A stretch of 64,000 bases of DNA from Methanosarcina sp. MTP4 (GCF_000970045.1 NZ_CP009505.1:3000808-3064807), one strand, 5' to 3'; positions 1 to 8,637 are shown, counted from the stretch's first letter. Program-made: numbers and translations. The notes: generated by a model from the letters alone, not told the origin.

Positions 1-870
1 GTCCACATGGGTGCCTTCCAGTTCCCCGACAGGCTTTACATTGTCCACCTGGTGGGGGCAGGCAACCTGGGGTTCGATGTCCCCTGCATCATATGTAACT
101 TCTTTAACATAGCTGGCATCAGGGTCGGCATAGACCGGATCAAAGGGTTCAGCTTCCCGGTTTTTAAGGAACTCGAAGGTCTTTCCGTCTGGGGGTACGA
201 TTCCTGTTTTTGCCCCCATTTCGATTGCCATGTTGCACAGCGTCATCCTGCCCGAAACGGAAAGCCCGCTGATGGCAGGCCCGTAAAACTCCAAGGCCTT
301 ATAGGTCGCGCCTGCTATCCCGGTTTTTCCTATCAGGTAGAGGGTTAGGTCCTTTGCATAGACGCCTTTTCCAAGTTCCCCTTCCACGGTCATCCTGATG
401 CTTTCCGGCACTTTGAACCAGAGCTTGCCTGCGGCAAAGATCTCGGCCATGTCCGTTGCCCCGACCCCGGTTGCAAAAGCCCCGAAAGCCCCATAGGTGC
501 AGGAATGGGAATCTGCTCCAACAACCAGCTTTCCCGGCAGGGCAAACCCGTTTTCAGGCAGTACCTGGTGGCAGATGCCCTCTCCCACTTCATAGAAGTT
601 AGGGATCTGCTGCTCCTTAACCCAGTCCCGGATCTCGTGCTGGAGCCCGGCAGCCGTTTCATTGTTCGCAGGGGCAATGTGGTCAAAGGGAATTACGATC
701 CTTTCAGGATCCCAGACCTTTTCCACCTCCATTTCCTTAAAAGCCTTTACCGCCAGGATGGAGGTGCCGTCGTGCGCCATTGCGTAGTCCACGTTTGCCA
801 GCACAAAATCGTTTGCCTTTGCCTCGGTTCCCGTTGCCCGGGAAAAGATCTTCTCGCTGATAGTTCCCAA
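1..870 (-). CDS. leuC: 3-isopropylmalate dehydratase / homoaconitase-family large subunit (5' part)
   Basis: Reading the minus strand from 870 to the window edge gives 290 uninterrupted residues of an aconitase-superfamily large subunit; the C-terminal third is outside. Visible signatures are [10 protein letters not shown] near the start, YAMAHDGTS, the [10 protein letters not shown] block and the [13 protein letters not shown] block, which carries the first [4Fe-4S] cysteine of the family. The start is a TTG at 870, chosen because GGAG lies 8 bases upstream and [14 protein letters not shown] matches the usual N-terminus. The family isomerises 2-isopropylmalate (leucine) or homocitrate-type substrates (2-oxosuberate for coenzyme B in methanogens). 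Large subunits of the two enzymes are hard to separate by eye, so LeuC versus AksD/HacA is unresolved. It lies 358 bases downstream of hdrB and probably has its own promoter. Confidence 0.88.
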   Translation of the reverse strand, partial: MGTISEKIFSRATGTEAKANDFVLANVDYAMAHDGTSILAVKAFKEMEVEKVWDPERIVIPFDHIAPANNETAAGLQHEIRDWVKEQQIPNFYEVGEGICHQVLPENGFALPGKLVVGADSHSCTYGAFGAFATGVGATDMAEIFAAGKLWFKVPESIRMTVEGELGKGVYAKDLTLYLIGKTGIAGATYKALEFYGPAISGLSVSGRMTLCNMAIEMGAKTGIVPPDGKTFEFLKNREAEPFDPVYADPDASYVKEVTYDAGDIEPQVACPHQVDNVKPVGELEGTHVD

Positions 871-1228
871 AAGTAAGTCTCCTTTCCGATGATGAAATGA
901 TAGTGAATGAGAGTTTGAAAGTGAATGGAAATGAAAGAGAGTGAAATTTAAGGTTTGATAAAGGTTTGCTGAATCACAAATTCAGATTTCTGAACTCACA
1001 GTACCGAAATATAAATAATTAATGGATTTTCACGCTGGAATAAGGTCAAAAAAGGAAGTTGCGGAAAAAATGTATTTTTTCTTGCAGATCAAATCCCGGA
1101 TACGTACCATTGCACAAGCAGCCACCCTTAAGGAAAAAAAAGGAATGGAAAATGGCACCCGAACAAGGAATGGAAAACTGGAAAATAAAAAAGGAGCAGA
1201 ACTCCAGGCTTAAAAATCGAAAGTCCTA
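871..1228 (-). promoter_or_regulatory. Intergenic region with probable promoter of the leuC-type gene
   Basis: This 358-base gap separates the hdrB stop from the leuC-type start. On the minus strand a TATA-like TTTATATTT lies near 1009-1017, which would place transcription start near 985 and give a leader of about 115 bases. The part next to leuC is purine-rich on the minus strand's complement with GTGAAT/GAGAGT-like repeats (about 895-945). No small gene is evident. Confidence 0.35.
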
Positions 1229-2173
1229 TTACAGGGCTCCGATCCTCTCCAGAAAACCTTCCAATGGCACGGAATGGGTCTGGAAGCCGCAGACTTTATA
1301 CGGGTCGGCTCCAAGCGCAAGGGCCACGAACTGGCCGATGTTCATGTGGACTGTATCGTATTCGACCCCGAACTCTTTTTCGATTACGGGCTGGTAGCGG
1401 TCGTACTGGATCTGGCAGTTCGGGCACATGTGGAGCATGAGTTCAACACCTGCGTTTTTCAGGCTGTCGAGTTTTGCCTTTGTGACCTGGAGAGAGGTAT
1501 TCCTGTTCAGGTGAAGCTGGGAAAAGCCCATGCCGCAGGTAAGCGTGCGGTCCTCGTACCAGCGGACCATATCGGCTCCGCAGGCTTCTGCTATGTCATC
1601 TATTAGCTGAGGGTTTTCGGGGTTTCCGACCACGTCCTGGTACTTGACTTTGTAATAATGGCAGGCGTGATGGGCTGCCGCTTTGACCCCGGAAAAGTCG
1701 AGCTGTTTTTTCTCCCGGATAAGGTCGACTTTGCTCAGCAGGACTTCAACTGCATGGTAGAAGCTACTTCGGGGGTCCATGTCGCCTTTTTCGTAGACAA
1801 GGTCATCCAGGCCTTGTTCCCTGAAGATGGAATTGACCTTTTCCCGGACCTCAGTATTGGTATTGAGAAGTTCGCAGGCTTCCTTGTTTACGGCATAACA
1901 GGTGGAGCAAAGACATGTGATGTTCGGGTAGCCGCATCTCCTGGCAACGGCAAAGTTCCGGGCGGCTATAGCGGCGGTTGTAAGCCCTTCGAAAAGGTCC
2001 GTATAATGCCCGATCCCGGTGCAACAGGACTGCTCTTCATTAACAAAATAGTCCACACCAAGCCTATCAAAGGCATAGCCTGTGGCACTTTCGATCCCCG
2101 GATACTCCTGGCTTACCATGCAGCTCTTAAACAATAAGAGCTTCCGGTCCGGGACATTCTCTATAGGTTTCAA
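1229..2173 (-). CDS. hdrB: Heterodisulfide reductase subunit B (HdrB)
   Basis: HdrB carries the two non-cubane [4Fe-4S] clusters that reduce CoM-S-S-CoB in the cytoplasmic Hdr complex. The 314-residue protein shows the two CCG domains expected. The first has C18, C50-C51 and a CxxC at 89-92. The second has a Cys near 169 (HHACHYY), then LTCGMG near 207, and MCPNC near 250. In the second domain the usual Cys-Cys doublet is Thr-Cys, so one expected cluster ligand is absent; I re-read the DNA at 1550-1556 and it encodes Thr. The TTG start at 2173 has GGAG 9 bases upstream. It follows hdrC by 32 bases and ends the hdrA-hdrC-hdrB operon. Confidence 0.93.
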   Translation of the reverse strand: MKPIENVPDRKLLLFKSCMVSQEYPGIESATGYAFDRLGVDYFVNEEQSCCTGIGHYTDLFEGLTTAAIAARNFAVARRCGYPNITCLCSTCYAVNKEACELLNTNTEVREKVNSIFREQGLDDLVYEKGDMDPRSSFYHAVEVLLSKVDLIREKKQLDFSGVKAAAHHACHYYKVKYQDVVGNPENPQLIDDIAEACGADMVRWYEDRTLTCGMGFSQLHLNRNTSLQVTKAKLDSLKNAGVELMLHMCPNCQIQYDRYQPVIEKEFGVEYDTVHMNIGQFVALALGADPYKVCGFQTHSVPLEGFLERIGAL

Positions 2174-2205
2174 AACTAAGATCTCCGCTTATACACTCGT
2201 TTTTC

Positions 2206-2907
2206 TTAAACTCCGCACTGGGGAGTTTCATGACTGGTGGCTTCATGGTTGACGGTTTCACGGTTAACGGTTTCAGGACTGGCAGGGTGGGAAAAGCCCG
2301 ACACATTCCCGTTGCCACCGGACCGGATCCATTTTTCCCTTTCAAAAAAGCCTGTGCCTTCAAGGATAGCCCGTACCTCGCTTCCCGTGTCCCTGATATC
2401 TCTGGGCTTTAGCCCTAGTTCGGCCCGGATCGAGTCAAGGTCCCGTTTAAAACTTATCCAGCGCCCTCCGAGATCTTTCTCCATATTCCGGACTCCGGGG
2501 CCGGGGATCCTGCTTGCTCCGTTTTCTGCAAAATATTCCCCAGCATCGACAAAGTAGGCAAGCTTCTCAAGTCCGATTCCTTCGTTAATTGCCATCTGGC
2601 GGAGCACCTGGACGATTGTCACGGGGCTGTTGTTCCGGGGGCAGCGCAGGTTGCAGGAGTAGCAGTAAAAACAGGACCAGATACTTTCATCTTCCAGCAC
2701 GCTCCGGTCGTTTTCAAGTACCCTCTTTACGAGCTGGCGGGGGCTGTAGTCCGTGAAGCGGGCGGCAGGGCAGGAAGCCGTACAGGCCCCGCACTGGATG
2801 CAGCGATCCAGGCCCAGAGAATCAGGGGTTCGGATGCTTCTTTTAGCAGTCTCTGCAAGGGTTTCGCATTCCGGGGTATCGTATTCGTTCACATGTATAA
2901 GCATCAT
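2206..2907 (-). CDS. hdrC: Heterodisulfide reductase subunit C (HdrC)
   Basis: HdrC passes electrons from HdrA to HdrB through two cubane [4Fe-4S] clusters. Both ligand sets are visible: CIQCGACTASCP, and CFYCYSCNLRCP about 40 residues later. The open frame extends upstream to 3030 but overlaps hdrA. I chose the ATG at 2907, 14 bases after the hdrA stop, because GGAGA precedes it at suitable spacing and MMLIHVNEYD is a plausible N-terminus. This gives 233 residues, longer than a minimal HdrC. The extra C-terminal tail is rich in the recurrent element TVNxE/SHE and is encoded by imperfect short repeats at about 2222-2285, so it looks like recently expanded low-complexity sequence. Confidence 0.93.
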   Translation of the reverse strand: MMLIHVNEYDTPECETLAETAKRSIRTPDSLGLDRCIQCGACTASCPAARFTDYSPRQLVKRVLENDRSVLEDESIWSCFYCYSCNLRCPRNNSPVTIVQVLRQMAINEGIGLEKLAYFVDAGEYFAENGASRIPGPGVRNMEKDLGGRWISFKRDLDSIRAELGLKPRDIRDTGSEVRAILEGTGFFEREKWIRSGGNGNVSGFSHPASPETVNRETVNHEATSHETPQCGV

Positions 2908-2921
2908 CTGATCATCTCTCC

Positions 2922-5483
2922 TCATCTGACCATCTCTCCGTTCATCTCCCCTTCCCGGGCAAGGCTTGTGAAAGTGCCTGCAAGCCCTTTTGTGTTCGGA
3001 ACATAGGCTTTCTTGAAATGGAGCCGGCAACCGTCAGCTCCGAGTTCCTCTTTTAGCTTTTCAAAGTGCCTGAGCGCAAGGGGGAATATTATTTCGGCCC
3101 TGGGGTTGTCGGGGGGGTCCTCCACAAAAAGGACGGAAGCTGCCCCGTGCCTGAGGGCATGCCGGATGAGTTCCTTATCAACCACCAGACATGTGGGCAC
3201 CTTAACGAGTTTGACGTTTGAGGGGTAACTGAGCACGCTGTTTCCTATGTTGTCGCAGGTAAGGGAAGAAATCCCACTGTTTACAAAGCCCAGCAGGTCT
3301 CCGGCTTCAAGCACCCCTTCTATTTCTGCTTTCAACTGGCTTTTCGTAAAACCGGCAACCTGGACAGCCCCTCTTTCGCAGATCTCGGTGCAGTACCCAC
3401 AGCCGGTACAGACCAGGGGGTCCACAACCACCCGACCGCTTTCGGAAAAAGAAAGAGCATCAAAGGGGCAGCTCAGGCAGTCCCCGCAGCGGGTGCAGGT
3501 CAGCTGGTTTATGCTTACAAGTTCATGCTCCAGGACCTTCGGGCTGTCCGCAATAAACGCCCTGGCCCGCGCTGCAGCAAGCCCTGCCTGAGCGATGGTG
3601 TCCGTGATGTCCTTTGGCCCCTGGGCAGTCCCGCAAACAAAAATCCCGTCCACCGAGCTGTCAACGGGTTTTAGCTTGGAATGCCTCTCCTTGATAAAGC
3701 CGGTCTCGTCCTGGCTCACATTCAGTACCCCGGCAATTTCCCGGGTGCCGGGAGAAGGCAGCATTGCGGCGGAAAGCACCACAAGGTCGGCAGGGAGTTC
3801 GAGAATTTTCCGGTTCAGGGTATCTTCTACCCGCACAATAAGGCTTTTGTCCGACTTTCGGATAACTTCGGCAGGCCGCCCCCGCACAAAGGAGACACCC
3901 ATGTCCTGGACTGCCCTGTAATAGTTTTCGTAAAAACCAAAAGCCCGCATGTCGATGTAGCAGATCGTGATTTCGGTATCCGGATATTTTTTCCTTATCA
4001 GGCTTGCGTGCTTCAGGGCAGCCATGCAGCAGTACCTGGAGCAGTAGGGAATGCCCCCTGCTTTTTCATCCCTTGAACCCACACACTGGATCATGACGAT
4101 TCTCCCGGGGACCGGGGGATCGGACAGCTTTTCTTTTAGGGAGGAGCTTTCAGAGGAATTAAGGGCAGGATCATTAGTAGGAGCATTGGTGGGAGAATTA
4201 GAGGGATCATTAGTAGGAGCATTGGTGGGAGAATTAGAGGGATCATTAGTAGAAGCATTAGAGGAATCAGGATTAGAATTTCCGGCATCCAAATTTCCGG
4301 CATCCAAATCGCCGAGATCCAAATTACCGCCATCAGCGGCATCTGAAAGCCTCAAAAGTTTTCCTTTTGTGGGCCCGTTGATCCCGAGCATCCGGGCAAG
4401 TTCCATCTGGGTCAGCACGTTTTCAAAGATCCCGTAGCCGTACTGGGGTTTTTGGGAAGCGTCATATTCTTTGAAGCCTGTTGCAGCAATAATTGCCCCG
4501 AAATTGAGTTCAAGGACTTCCTCCTGCTGCCCGAAATCGATTGCTTCTGTCCTGCAGGCTTCGGCACATTTCCCGCAGGGAACCCCGTTGAGCTGCAGGC
4601 AGTGGTCAGGGTCGATAGAATAGGTTTTTGGGACGGACTGGGAAAAGCGCATGGAAATTGCTTTTTTATCCTTATGTCCGCAGTTGAACTCGTTTTCCAC
4701 AAGAACGGGGCACACGCGGCTGCAGCGCCCGCAGGCTGTGCAAGTATCCCGGACGTATCCGGGCCGGGTCCGGAGCGTTACCTTGAATTTACCGGCACTT
4801 CCACGGACAGCTTCGACTTCGGTCCGGGTCAAAAGGGTAATTTTAGGATGAGCTGCAACCTCGTTCATCAGGGGACTGAGCGAACACATGGCACACTCTT
4901 CCGCGAGCTTATCCGGGGAAAAAATCTTCCCGATCTTTGCCATCTGCCCGCCTATGCTCGAATCTTTTTCAACGAGGTAAGTGGGGATCCCGTTATCTGC
5001 AAGGTTCAGGGCTGCGGTTATCCCTGCTATACCCCCACCAATGACCAGGGCCTGGGGGGAGATATCCACCTTGATATCCTGCAGGGGCTCTCCACGGTCC
5101 AGACGCTTCAGCTTCCCCCGGAGGAGGGTGATTGCTTTTTCCGTGGCTTCGGCTGTATCAGGATGGACCCAGGCACACTGTTCCCTGAGGTTTGCGATTT
5201 CGAGCATTGCCCTGTTCAGGCCCGCTTCCTTGACGCATTTATTAAAGAGGAGTCCGTGTTTGGAAGGAGTGCATGAGCCGATCACAACTTTCTCCAGGCC
5301 TTTTTCCTCAATCTTGCTTTTTATCAGGTCCTGACCAGGGCTCGAACAGAGGTACTCATAATCAAAAACAGAAATTCCTTCGGCTTTAAGAGCTGCTTTT
5401 ACGGCTTTGATGTCAACATGTTCGGAAATATTTCCGCTGCAGTGACAGATGAATACGGCGGTTTTCTCCGGGGGGACAGTCAT
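2922..5483 (-). CDS. hdrA: Heterodisulfide reductase subunit A (HdrA) with a C-terminal MvhD-like extension
   Basis: HdrA is the FAD-containing, electron-bifurcating core of the soluble Hdr complex. In order the protein shows an N-terminal Cys-containing domain (FICHCSGN), a Rossmann FAD site (GGGIAGITAALNLADNG), the family motif AEECAMCSLSP, a first ferredoxin-type set (CTACGRCSRVCP), a Cys-rich CLQLNGVPCGKC segment, and a second double-cluster ferredoxin near the C-terminus (CTRCGDCLSCP, CTGCGYCTEIC). The last ~130 residues resemble MvhD but lack most of its [2Fe-2S] cysteines. A Pro/Asn/Ser/Thr-rich insertion of ~65 residues interrupts the middle. ATG 5483 gives 853 residues; no ribosome site precedes it, and a TATA-like TTAAATAC 25 bases upstream suggests a nearly leaderless transcript. 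Confidence 0.94.
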   Translation of the reverse strand: MTVPPEKTAVFICHCSGNISEHVDIKAVKAALKAEGISVFDYEYLCSSPGQDLIKSKIEEKGLEKVVIGSCTPSKHGLLFNKCVKEAGLNRAMLEIANLREQCAWVHPDTAEATEKAITLLRGKLKRLDRGEPLQDIKVDISPQALVIGGGIAGITAALNLADNGIPTYLVEKDSSIGGQMAKIGKIFSPDKLAEECAMCSLSPLMNEVAAHPKITLLTRTEVEAVRGSAGKFKVTLRTRPGYVRDTCTACGRCSRVCPVLVENEFNCGHKDKKAISMRFSQSVPKTYSIDPDHCLQLNGVPCGKCAEACRTEAIDFGQQEEVLELNFGAIIAATGFKEYDASQKPQYGYGIFENVLTQMELARMLGINGPTKGKLLRLSDAADGGNLDLGDLDAGNLDAGNSNPDSSNASTNDPSNSPTNAPTNDPSNSPTNAPTNDPALNSSESSSLKEKLSDPPVPGRIVMIQCVGSRDEKAGGIPYCSRYCCMAALKHASLIRKKYPDTEITICYIDMRAFGFYENYYRAVQDMGVSFVRGRPAEVIRKSDKSLIVRVEDTLNRKILELPADLVVLSAAMLPSPGTREIAGVLNVSQDETGFIKERHSKLKPVDSSVDGIFVCGTAQGPKDITDTIAQAGLAAARARAFIADSPKVLEHELVSINQLTCTRCGDCLSCPFDALSFSESGRVVVDPLVCTGCGYCTEICERGAVQVAGFTKSQLKAEIEGVLEAGDLLGFVNSGISSLTCDNIGNSVLSYPSNVKLVKVPTCLVVDKELIRHALRHGAASVLFVEDPPDNPRAEIIFPLALRHFEKLKEELGADGCRLHFKKAYVPNTKGLAGTFTSLAREGEMNGEMVR
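4168..4265. repeat. 36-bp tandem repeat inside hdrA
   Basis: About 2.7 copies of a 36-bp unit starting ggatcattagtaggagcatt begin at 4168, 4204 and 4240. Read on the coding strand they encode the Asn/Pro/Ser/Thr-rich segment in the middle of HdrA. The period is a multiple of three, so copy-number change keeps the frame. Confidence 0.85.
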
Positions 5484-6002
5484 CAAGTTAGAGTCTGCCC
5501 GGATTACGTATTTAAGTATTGCCAAAACATGCCTCAAAAATTACCTAAACAGGACATTTTTAGAGCCACAGTATCAATACAAGGACATATTTCTACGGAA
5601 ACGGCATGAAAAGTGTCACACAGCCCCCAACAAACCTGTTTTTTACACACTGTGGACAGAGAAATACCGGGAATCTTCAGGATAAAAACTAATGAAAAAA
5701 CTCCATTTAACAGCCTGTTTTTCAGGGTTTCGGATTATAATCGGGATTTTTAGGGCAGGATTCAGAGGGCTCACGGTCCAAAAGTATTTTATGGACATAT
5801 AATTATATATATGGAGAGAGAGTATTTTATTAAAATCAGCCGATATATCCAGATCCTGCGGGATGTTTCCGAATCCATCCTATATAAAGGTAAAAATATA
5901 TTATAAATGAGACCGTATATTATTGCTAAATGAAGTAGCATATTATTTCTATATCTGATTGACGATAAGTACCGGAAGCACGCGTCCGGCGTTGAAAGGT
6001 AG
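5484..6002. other. Intergenic region between divergent hdrA and a winged-helix regulator gene
   Basis: This 519-base gap holds the divergent promoters. On the minus strand TTAAATAC near 5506-5515 would serve hdrA. On the plus strand several TATA-like runs (5799-5814, 5880-5908) precede the regulator at 6003. No conserved small ORF is visible. Confidence 0.35.
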
Positions 6003-6404
6003 ATGATAGACGTGGCAGAGAATGATTTTATACCAGGAGACATCGATTTCAAAATGGGAGAAGTTGAATACGAAATGGTGGATTTACTCAGGAGGCTCAA
6101 TATTAACAGGCCGGTAGCCCTCACCCTCGCATGCCTCTCGAAGGGGGAAGAGATTTCTTCCCAGAACATCGAAATGGTTTCAGGCCTGAGGCAGCCGGAA
6201 GTTAGCATTGCAATGCGCTACCTCCGTGAAAACGACTGGGTCCAAATGAGAGAAGAAAAGAAGAACCAGGGCAAAGGGCGCCCGATCAAACTGTACAGGC
6301 TCACCGTGCCTATGGAAAAGATCATCAACCGGATAGAAGAAAACGTCCTTGCCGAAAGCAAAGTTGTGCTTCAGAATATCGAACGCCTCAAAAACATCTC
6401 CTGA
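6003..6404 (+). CDS. Winged-helix transcriptional regulator (paralog 1)
   Basis: The 133-residue protein has a central helix-turn-helix reading EISSQNIEMVSGLRQPEVSI and a basic wing (EEKKNQGKGRPIKLYRLTVP), followed by a C-terminal amphipathic helix probably used for dimerisation. The HTH sits in a MarR/TrmB-like winged-helix frame (ALTLACLSKGEEISSQNIE...SGLRQPEVS...MRYLRENDWV). ATG 6003 follows AAAGGT closely; GTG at 6012 is an alternative. It is transcribed divergently from hdrA, so regulation of hdr genes is possible but not shown. A second copy at 7328 is about two-thirds identical over the HTH and C-terminus. The target is unknown. Confidence 0.85.
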   Translation: MIDVAENDFIPGDIDFKMGEVEYEMVDLLRRLNINRPVALTLACLSKGEEISSQNIEMVSGLRQPEVSIAMRYLRENDWVQMREEKKNQGKGRPIKLYRLTVPMEKIINRIEENVLAESKVVLQNIERLKNIS

Positions 6405-6727
6405 AGACGCTGCTGATGAGCGGTTCCGAGTCTCCACAAAGCAGGAACGACGCCTGGTTACATCGGAAAAGAGTCCATTCAGACCTCTTTTTCGGTTTCA
6501 CACATTCAAAATTCAAAGGGACTTCCCCCTATTTAAAGCAAAAGCCCGAAACCTGGAAACCAGGAAACCAGGGGGAAACCTTAGAAACCTCTTTTAGCTG
6601 CCACTTTAGTTAACTATTCCTCCCAGCCCCAGGCAGCAGATAAAGGGACTTTTAGCCCGAGAGTCAAAATCCGCCTTTCCACACTTTCCTCATTTGAAGT
6701 TCATGTGTAGCTCACCTGAATTTAGGT
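6405..6727. other. Intergenic sequence, no gene recognised
   Basis: Between the first regulator and the tandem repeat there is non-coding-looking sequence with a short internal echo (gaaacctggaaaccaggaaacc near 6548-6570). I see no RNA gene or conserved ORF. Confidence 0.3.
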
Positions 6728-6871
6728 GGAATCCATTTTGAGTTATTTGGAATCCATTTTGAGTTATTTGGAATCCATTTTGAGTTATTTGGAATCCATT
6801 TTGAGTTGTTTGGAATCCATTTTGAGTTATTTGGAATCCATTTTGAGTTATTTGGAATCCATTTGGAACCC
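6728..6871. repeat. 21-bp tandem repeat, about 6.8 copies
   Basis: Units beginning ggaatccattttgag start at 6728, 6749, 6770, 6791, 6812, 6833 and 6854; the last is cut short at about 6871. The fourth unit has one change (gttgttt). As 21 is a multiple of three, both strands have artefactual open frames here. There are no unique spacers, so it is not a CRISPR array. It is followed by looser echoes of acctgaa(a)gcaga at about 6889-6960. Confidence 0.9.
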
Positions 6872-7327
6872 ATATTATACTGTAGCCATCACCTGGAAAG
6901 CAGATTCTACACCTGAAGTTCATATTTCACACCTGAAAAGCAGACTTAACACTTGAAGTTCACATCAAAAATCACAATAATATTCCAGAACATTTATTAA
7001 GAAATTTCTTTATTTCTCTCTGCTGTCCTTTCCAAACGCCCTATCCTACACAACCCACCCATAAATTCGAGCCATTTCCTGTAGAAGGGAATAGGGACTT
7101 TCTTCAAAAAAAGAGGGATTTATGGGGCTTGTATATTTATTCATAGATTTGAGAAGAGAATCGTCAACCAGACTTGAATTTTAAAAAACAGAATCAATCG
7201 GCTACGAATCCTGAATGTGAACACCGTTAACATTGAAAAATATAAAGATACATCGATAATTATTAAAAAGAATAAATACGTAAATATTTATATTAATTCA
7301 CAATATAATCATCCTTTGGGTGATTTA

Positions 7328-7735
7328 ATGGTAGATGAAAGCGGTAGAAATATAGATGCAGCTTTAGAGAAAAATCCCATATATATGGGATCCACCGAAT
7401 ATGAAATGATCGAACTGTTTAGAAAAATAAATGTAAGCAGGCCCGTTGCCCTAACCCTTGCCTGCCTTGCAAAAGGAAGGGAAATCTCTTCCCAGAGCAT
7501 TGAGGTAGTTTCGGGCCTGAGACAGCCGGAAGTCAGCGTCGCAATGCGTTACCTTCGCGAGAACGACTGGATTCACATCCGGGAAGAAAAGAAGTCAAAG
7601 GGTAAGGGCAGGCCTATCAAGCTGTACAAGCTTACGGTTCCCATGGACCGCATTGTAGGCAAGATCGAACAGGAGATCATAGCAGAAAGCAGACACGTGC
7701 TTCAAAACATCGAACGCCTCAAGAATATTGCCTGA
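7328..7735 (+). CDS. Winged-helix transcriptional regulator (paralog 2)
   Basis: This 135-residue paralog of the protein at 6003 shares the EISSQ-IE-VSGLRQPEVS-AMRYLRENDW core, the KGKGRPIKLYKLTVPM wing and the terminal LQNIERLKNI. The open frame runs upstream to 7217, but I chose ATG 7328 because GGGTGAT precedes it and the 37 extra residues are lysine/isoleucine-rich translated AT-rich leader. Differences from paralog 1 are concentrated in the N-terminal 20 residues. The two copies plus the repeat array between them look like an old local duplication. Binding targets cannot be read from the sequence. Confidence 0.85.
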   Translation: MVDESGRNIDAALEKNPIYMGSTEYEMIELFRKINVSRPVALTLACLAKGREISSQSIEVVSGLRQPEVSVAMRYLRENDWIHIREEKKSKGKGRPIKLYKLTVPMDRIVGKIEQEIIAESRHVLQNIERLKNIA

Positions 7736-8011
7736 ATACTTTCAGGCTAACAGCGAAGCGCTAAAATTCAGGGCACTGTTCCGTCCCGAACCGTGCCTTG
7801 ATTATCTTATCTTTAAATTTTCTTTTTTTCCGAAGACAAGAGTTTACTGCCAGGTAAACTATTGGCTAGATATTTTCTCTTCTTAATAAGGCCATCGGCA
7901 AAAGGTTTAACAGGATTTTAGAGAAAGCCGGACCTGAAAGGCAAATTCCATCAGGAAAACAGACACAAGAAAACTACAAAACAGACAAGAAAAGCTTTGA
8001 AAAATTTATAG

Positions 8012-8085
8012 TGGGCCCGCTGCGATTCGAACGCAGGACCTCACGGTTATCAGCCGTGCGCTCCACCAAGCTAAGCTACGGGCCC
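8012..8085 (-). tRNA. tRNA-Ile(GAU), copy A
   Basis: The minus strand reads GGGCCCGTAGCTTAGC... with a 7-bp acceptor stem, a D arm, an anticodon loop centred on CTGATAA (anticodon GAT), a T arm GCGTTCGAATCGC-type and discriminator A. It is 74 bases long; CCA is not encoded. It is identical to the copy at 8158, and the 5' flank (ccaatgtgaaaggctt on the plus strand) is duplicated too. Confidence 0.96.
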
Positions 8086-8157
8086 AATGTGAAAGGCTTA
8101 ATCTGCCACTGTATTAAAAAAGCCTAGAGTTTCTCCTGAAAAGAGATAAGATTGTGG

Positions 8158-8231
8158 TGGGCCCGCTGCGATTCGAACGCAGGACCTCACGGTTATCAGC
8201 CGTGCGCTCCACCAAGCTAAGCTACGGGCCC
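8158..8231 (-). tRNA. tRNA-Ile(GAU), copy B
   Basis: This is a base-for-base repeat of the tRNA-Ile at 8012-8085, lying 72 bases upstream on the same strand. The shared flank shows that a segment of about 146 bp was tandemly duplicated. The gap is short enough for co-transcription from the TATA box near 8321. Confidence 0.96.
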
Positions 8232-8320
8232 AATGTGAAAGGCTTTTTTTGAATTATCGCAATTGAAAGGCTTTATTTGGGAAAGCATCCCAATCCGACA
8301 ACACTTCTAATACGCGGATT

Positions 8321-8332
8321 ACTATATATAAC
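8321..8332 (-). promoter_or_regulatory. Probable promoter of the tRNA-Ile pair
   Basis: A minus-strand TATA element (gttatatatagt) lies about 90 bases upstream of the first tRNA-Ile. Start of transcription would fall near 8300. Confidence 0.45.
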
Positions 8333-8405
8333 TTTTGCCCCGATTTCCGGCCCCGGGTCAGTTCATAAAATAATTTACCCACACCCCAGCCCTATTGCCG
8401 ACAGT

Positions 8406-8414
8406 TTTATATAC
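8406..8414 (+). promoter_or_regulatory. Probable promoter of tRNA-Ala
   Basis: TTTATATAC lies 45 bases upstream of tRNA-Ala(GGC), the right distance for an archaeal TATA box with a leader of about 20 bases. Confidence 0.5.
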
Positions 8415-8458
8415 GATACTGTGATTTAAAGGAAATGCTCGTGGCATAATAAATACAT

Positions 8459-8530
8459 GGGCCGGTAGATCAGGGGAAGATCGCTACCTTGGCATGGTAG
8501 AGGCCTCGGGTTCAATTCCCGACCGGTCCA
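8459..8530 (+). tRNA. tRNA-Ala(GGC), integration target
   Basis: A 72-base cloverleaf begins GGGCCGGTAGATCAGG and ends CCGGTCC plus discriminator A. The anticodon stem CTACC/GGTAG encloses TTGGCAT, anticodon GGC. The acceptor stem has a G3-U70 wobble pair, the alanine identity element. Its last bases recur at 16877, marking the tRNA as the attL side of an integrated element. Confidence 0.96.
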
Positions 8531-8533
8531 CTT
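8518..8533. repeat. attL: 3' end of tRNA-Ala
   Basis: The 16-mer cccgaccggtccactt at the tRNA-Ala 3' end is repeated exactly at 16877-16892, next to a tyrosine integrase gene. This is the standard signature of tRNA-targeted integration. Confidence 0.88.
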
Positions 8534-8610
8534 AAAAACTTTTAATAGTCCTAAACGAATTCTTTTTTTGCTAATGCTAATCTTTAAAGCATCCCCATTC
8601 CCGTAGGGGT

Positions 8611-8637
8611 TCAAGGGTTCGACTCTCATTCCACCCA
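8611..8637 (+). other. Possible tRNA 3'-end fragment
   Basis: The sequence tcaagggttcgactctcatt followed by ccaccca resembles a T arm plus the 3' acceptor strand of a tRNA. No matching 5' acceptor (GGGTGGA) is found upstream, so it is not a complete gene. It lies just inside the element and could be the scar of an integration event at another tRNA. Confidence 0.3.

Noticed and set aside
4452..5276. Plus-strand ORF of 274 codons
   Set aside because: Antisense to HdrA, whose cofactor motifs are unmistakable on the other strand.
6690..6956. Repetitive ORFs on both strands (NGFQITQ and ESILSYL repeats)
   Set aside because: They are translations of the 21-bp tandem repeat with no ribosome site or flanking gene structure.
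8012..8231. Assembly artefact as explanation of the two identical tRNA-Ile genes
   Set aside because: The two copies have different outer flanks after about 15 bases, so they are a real tandem duplication.
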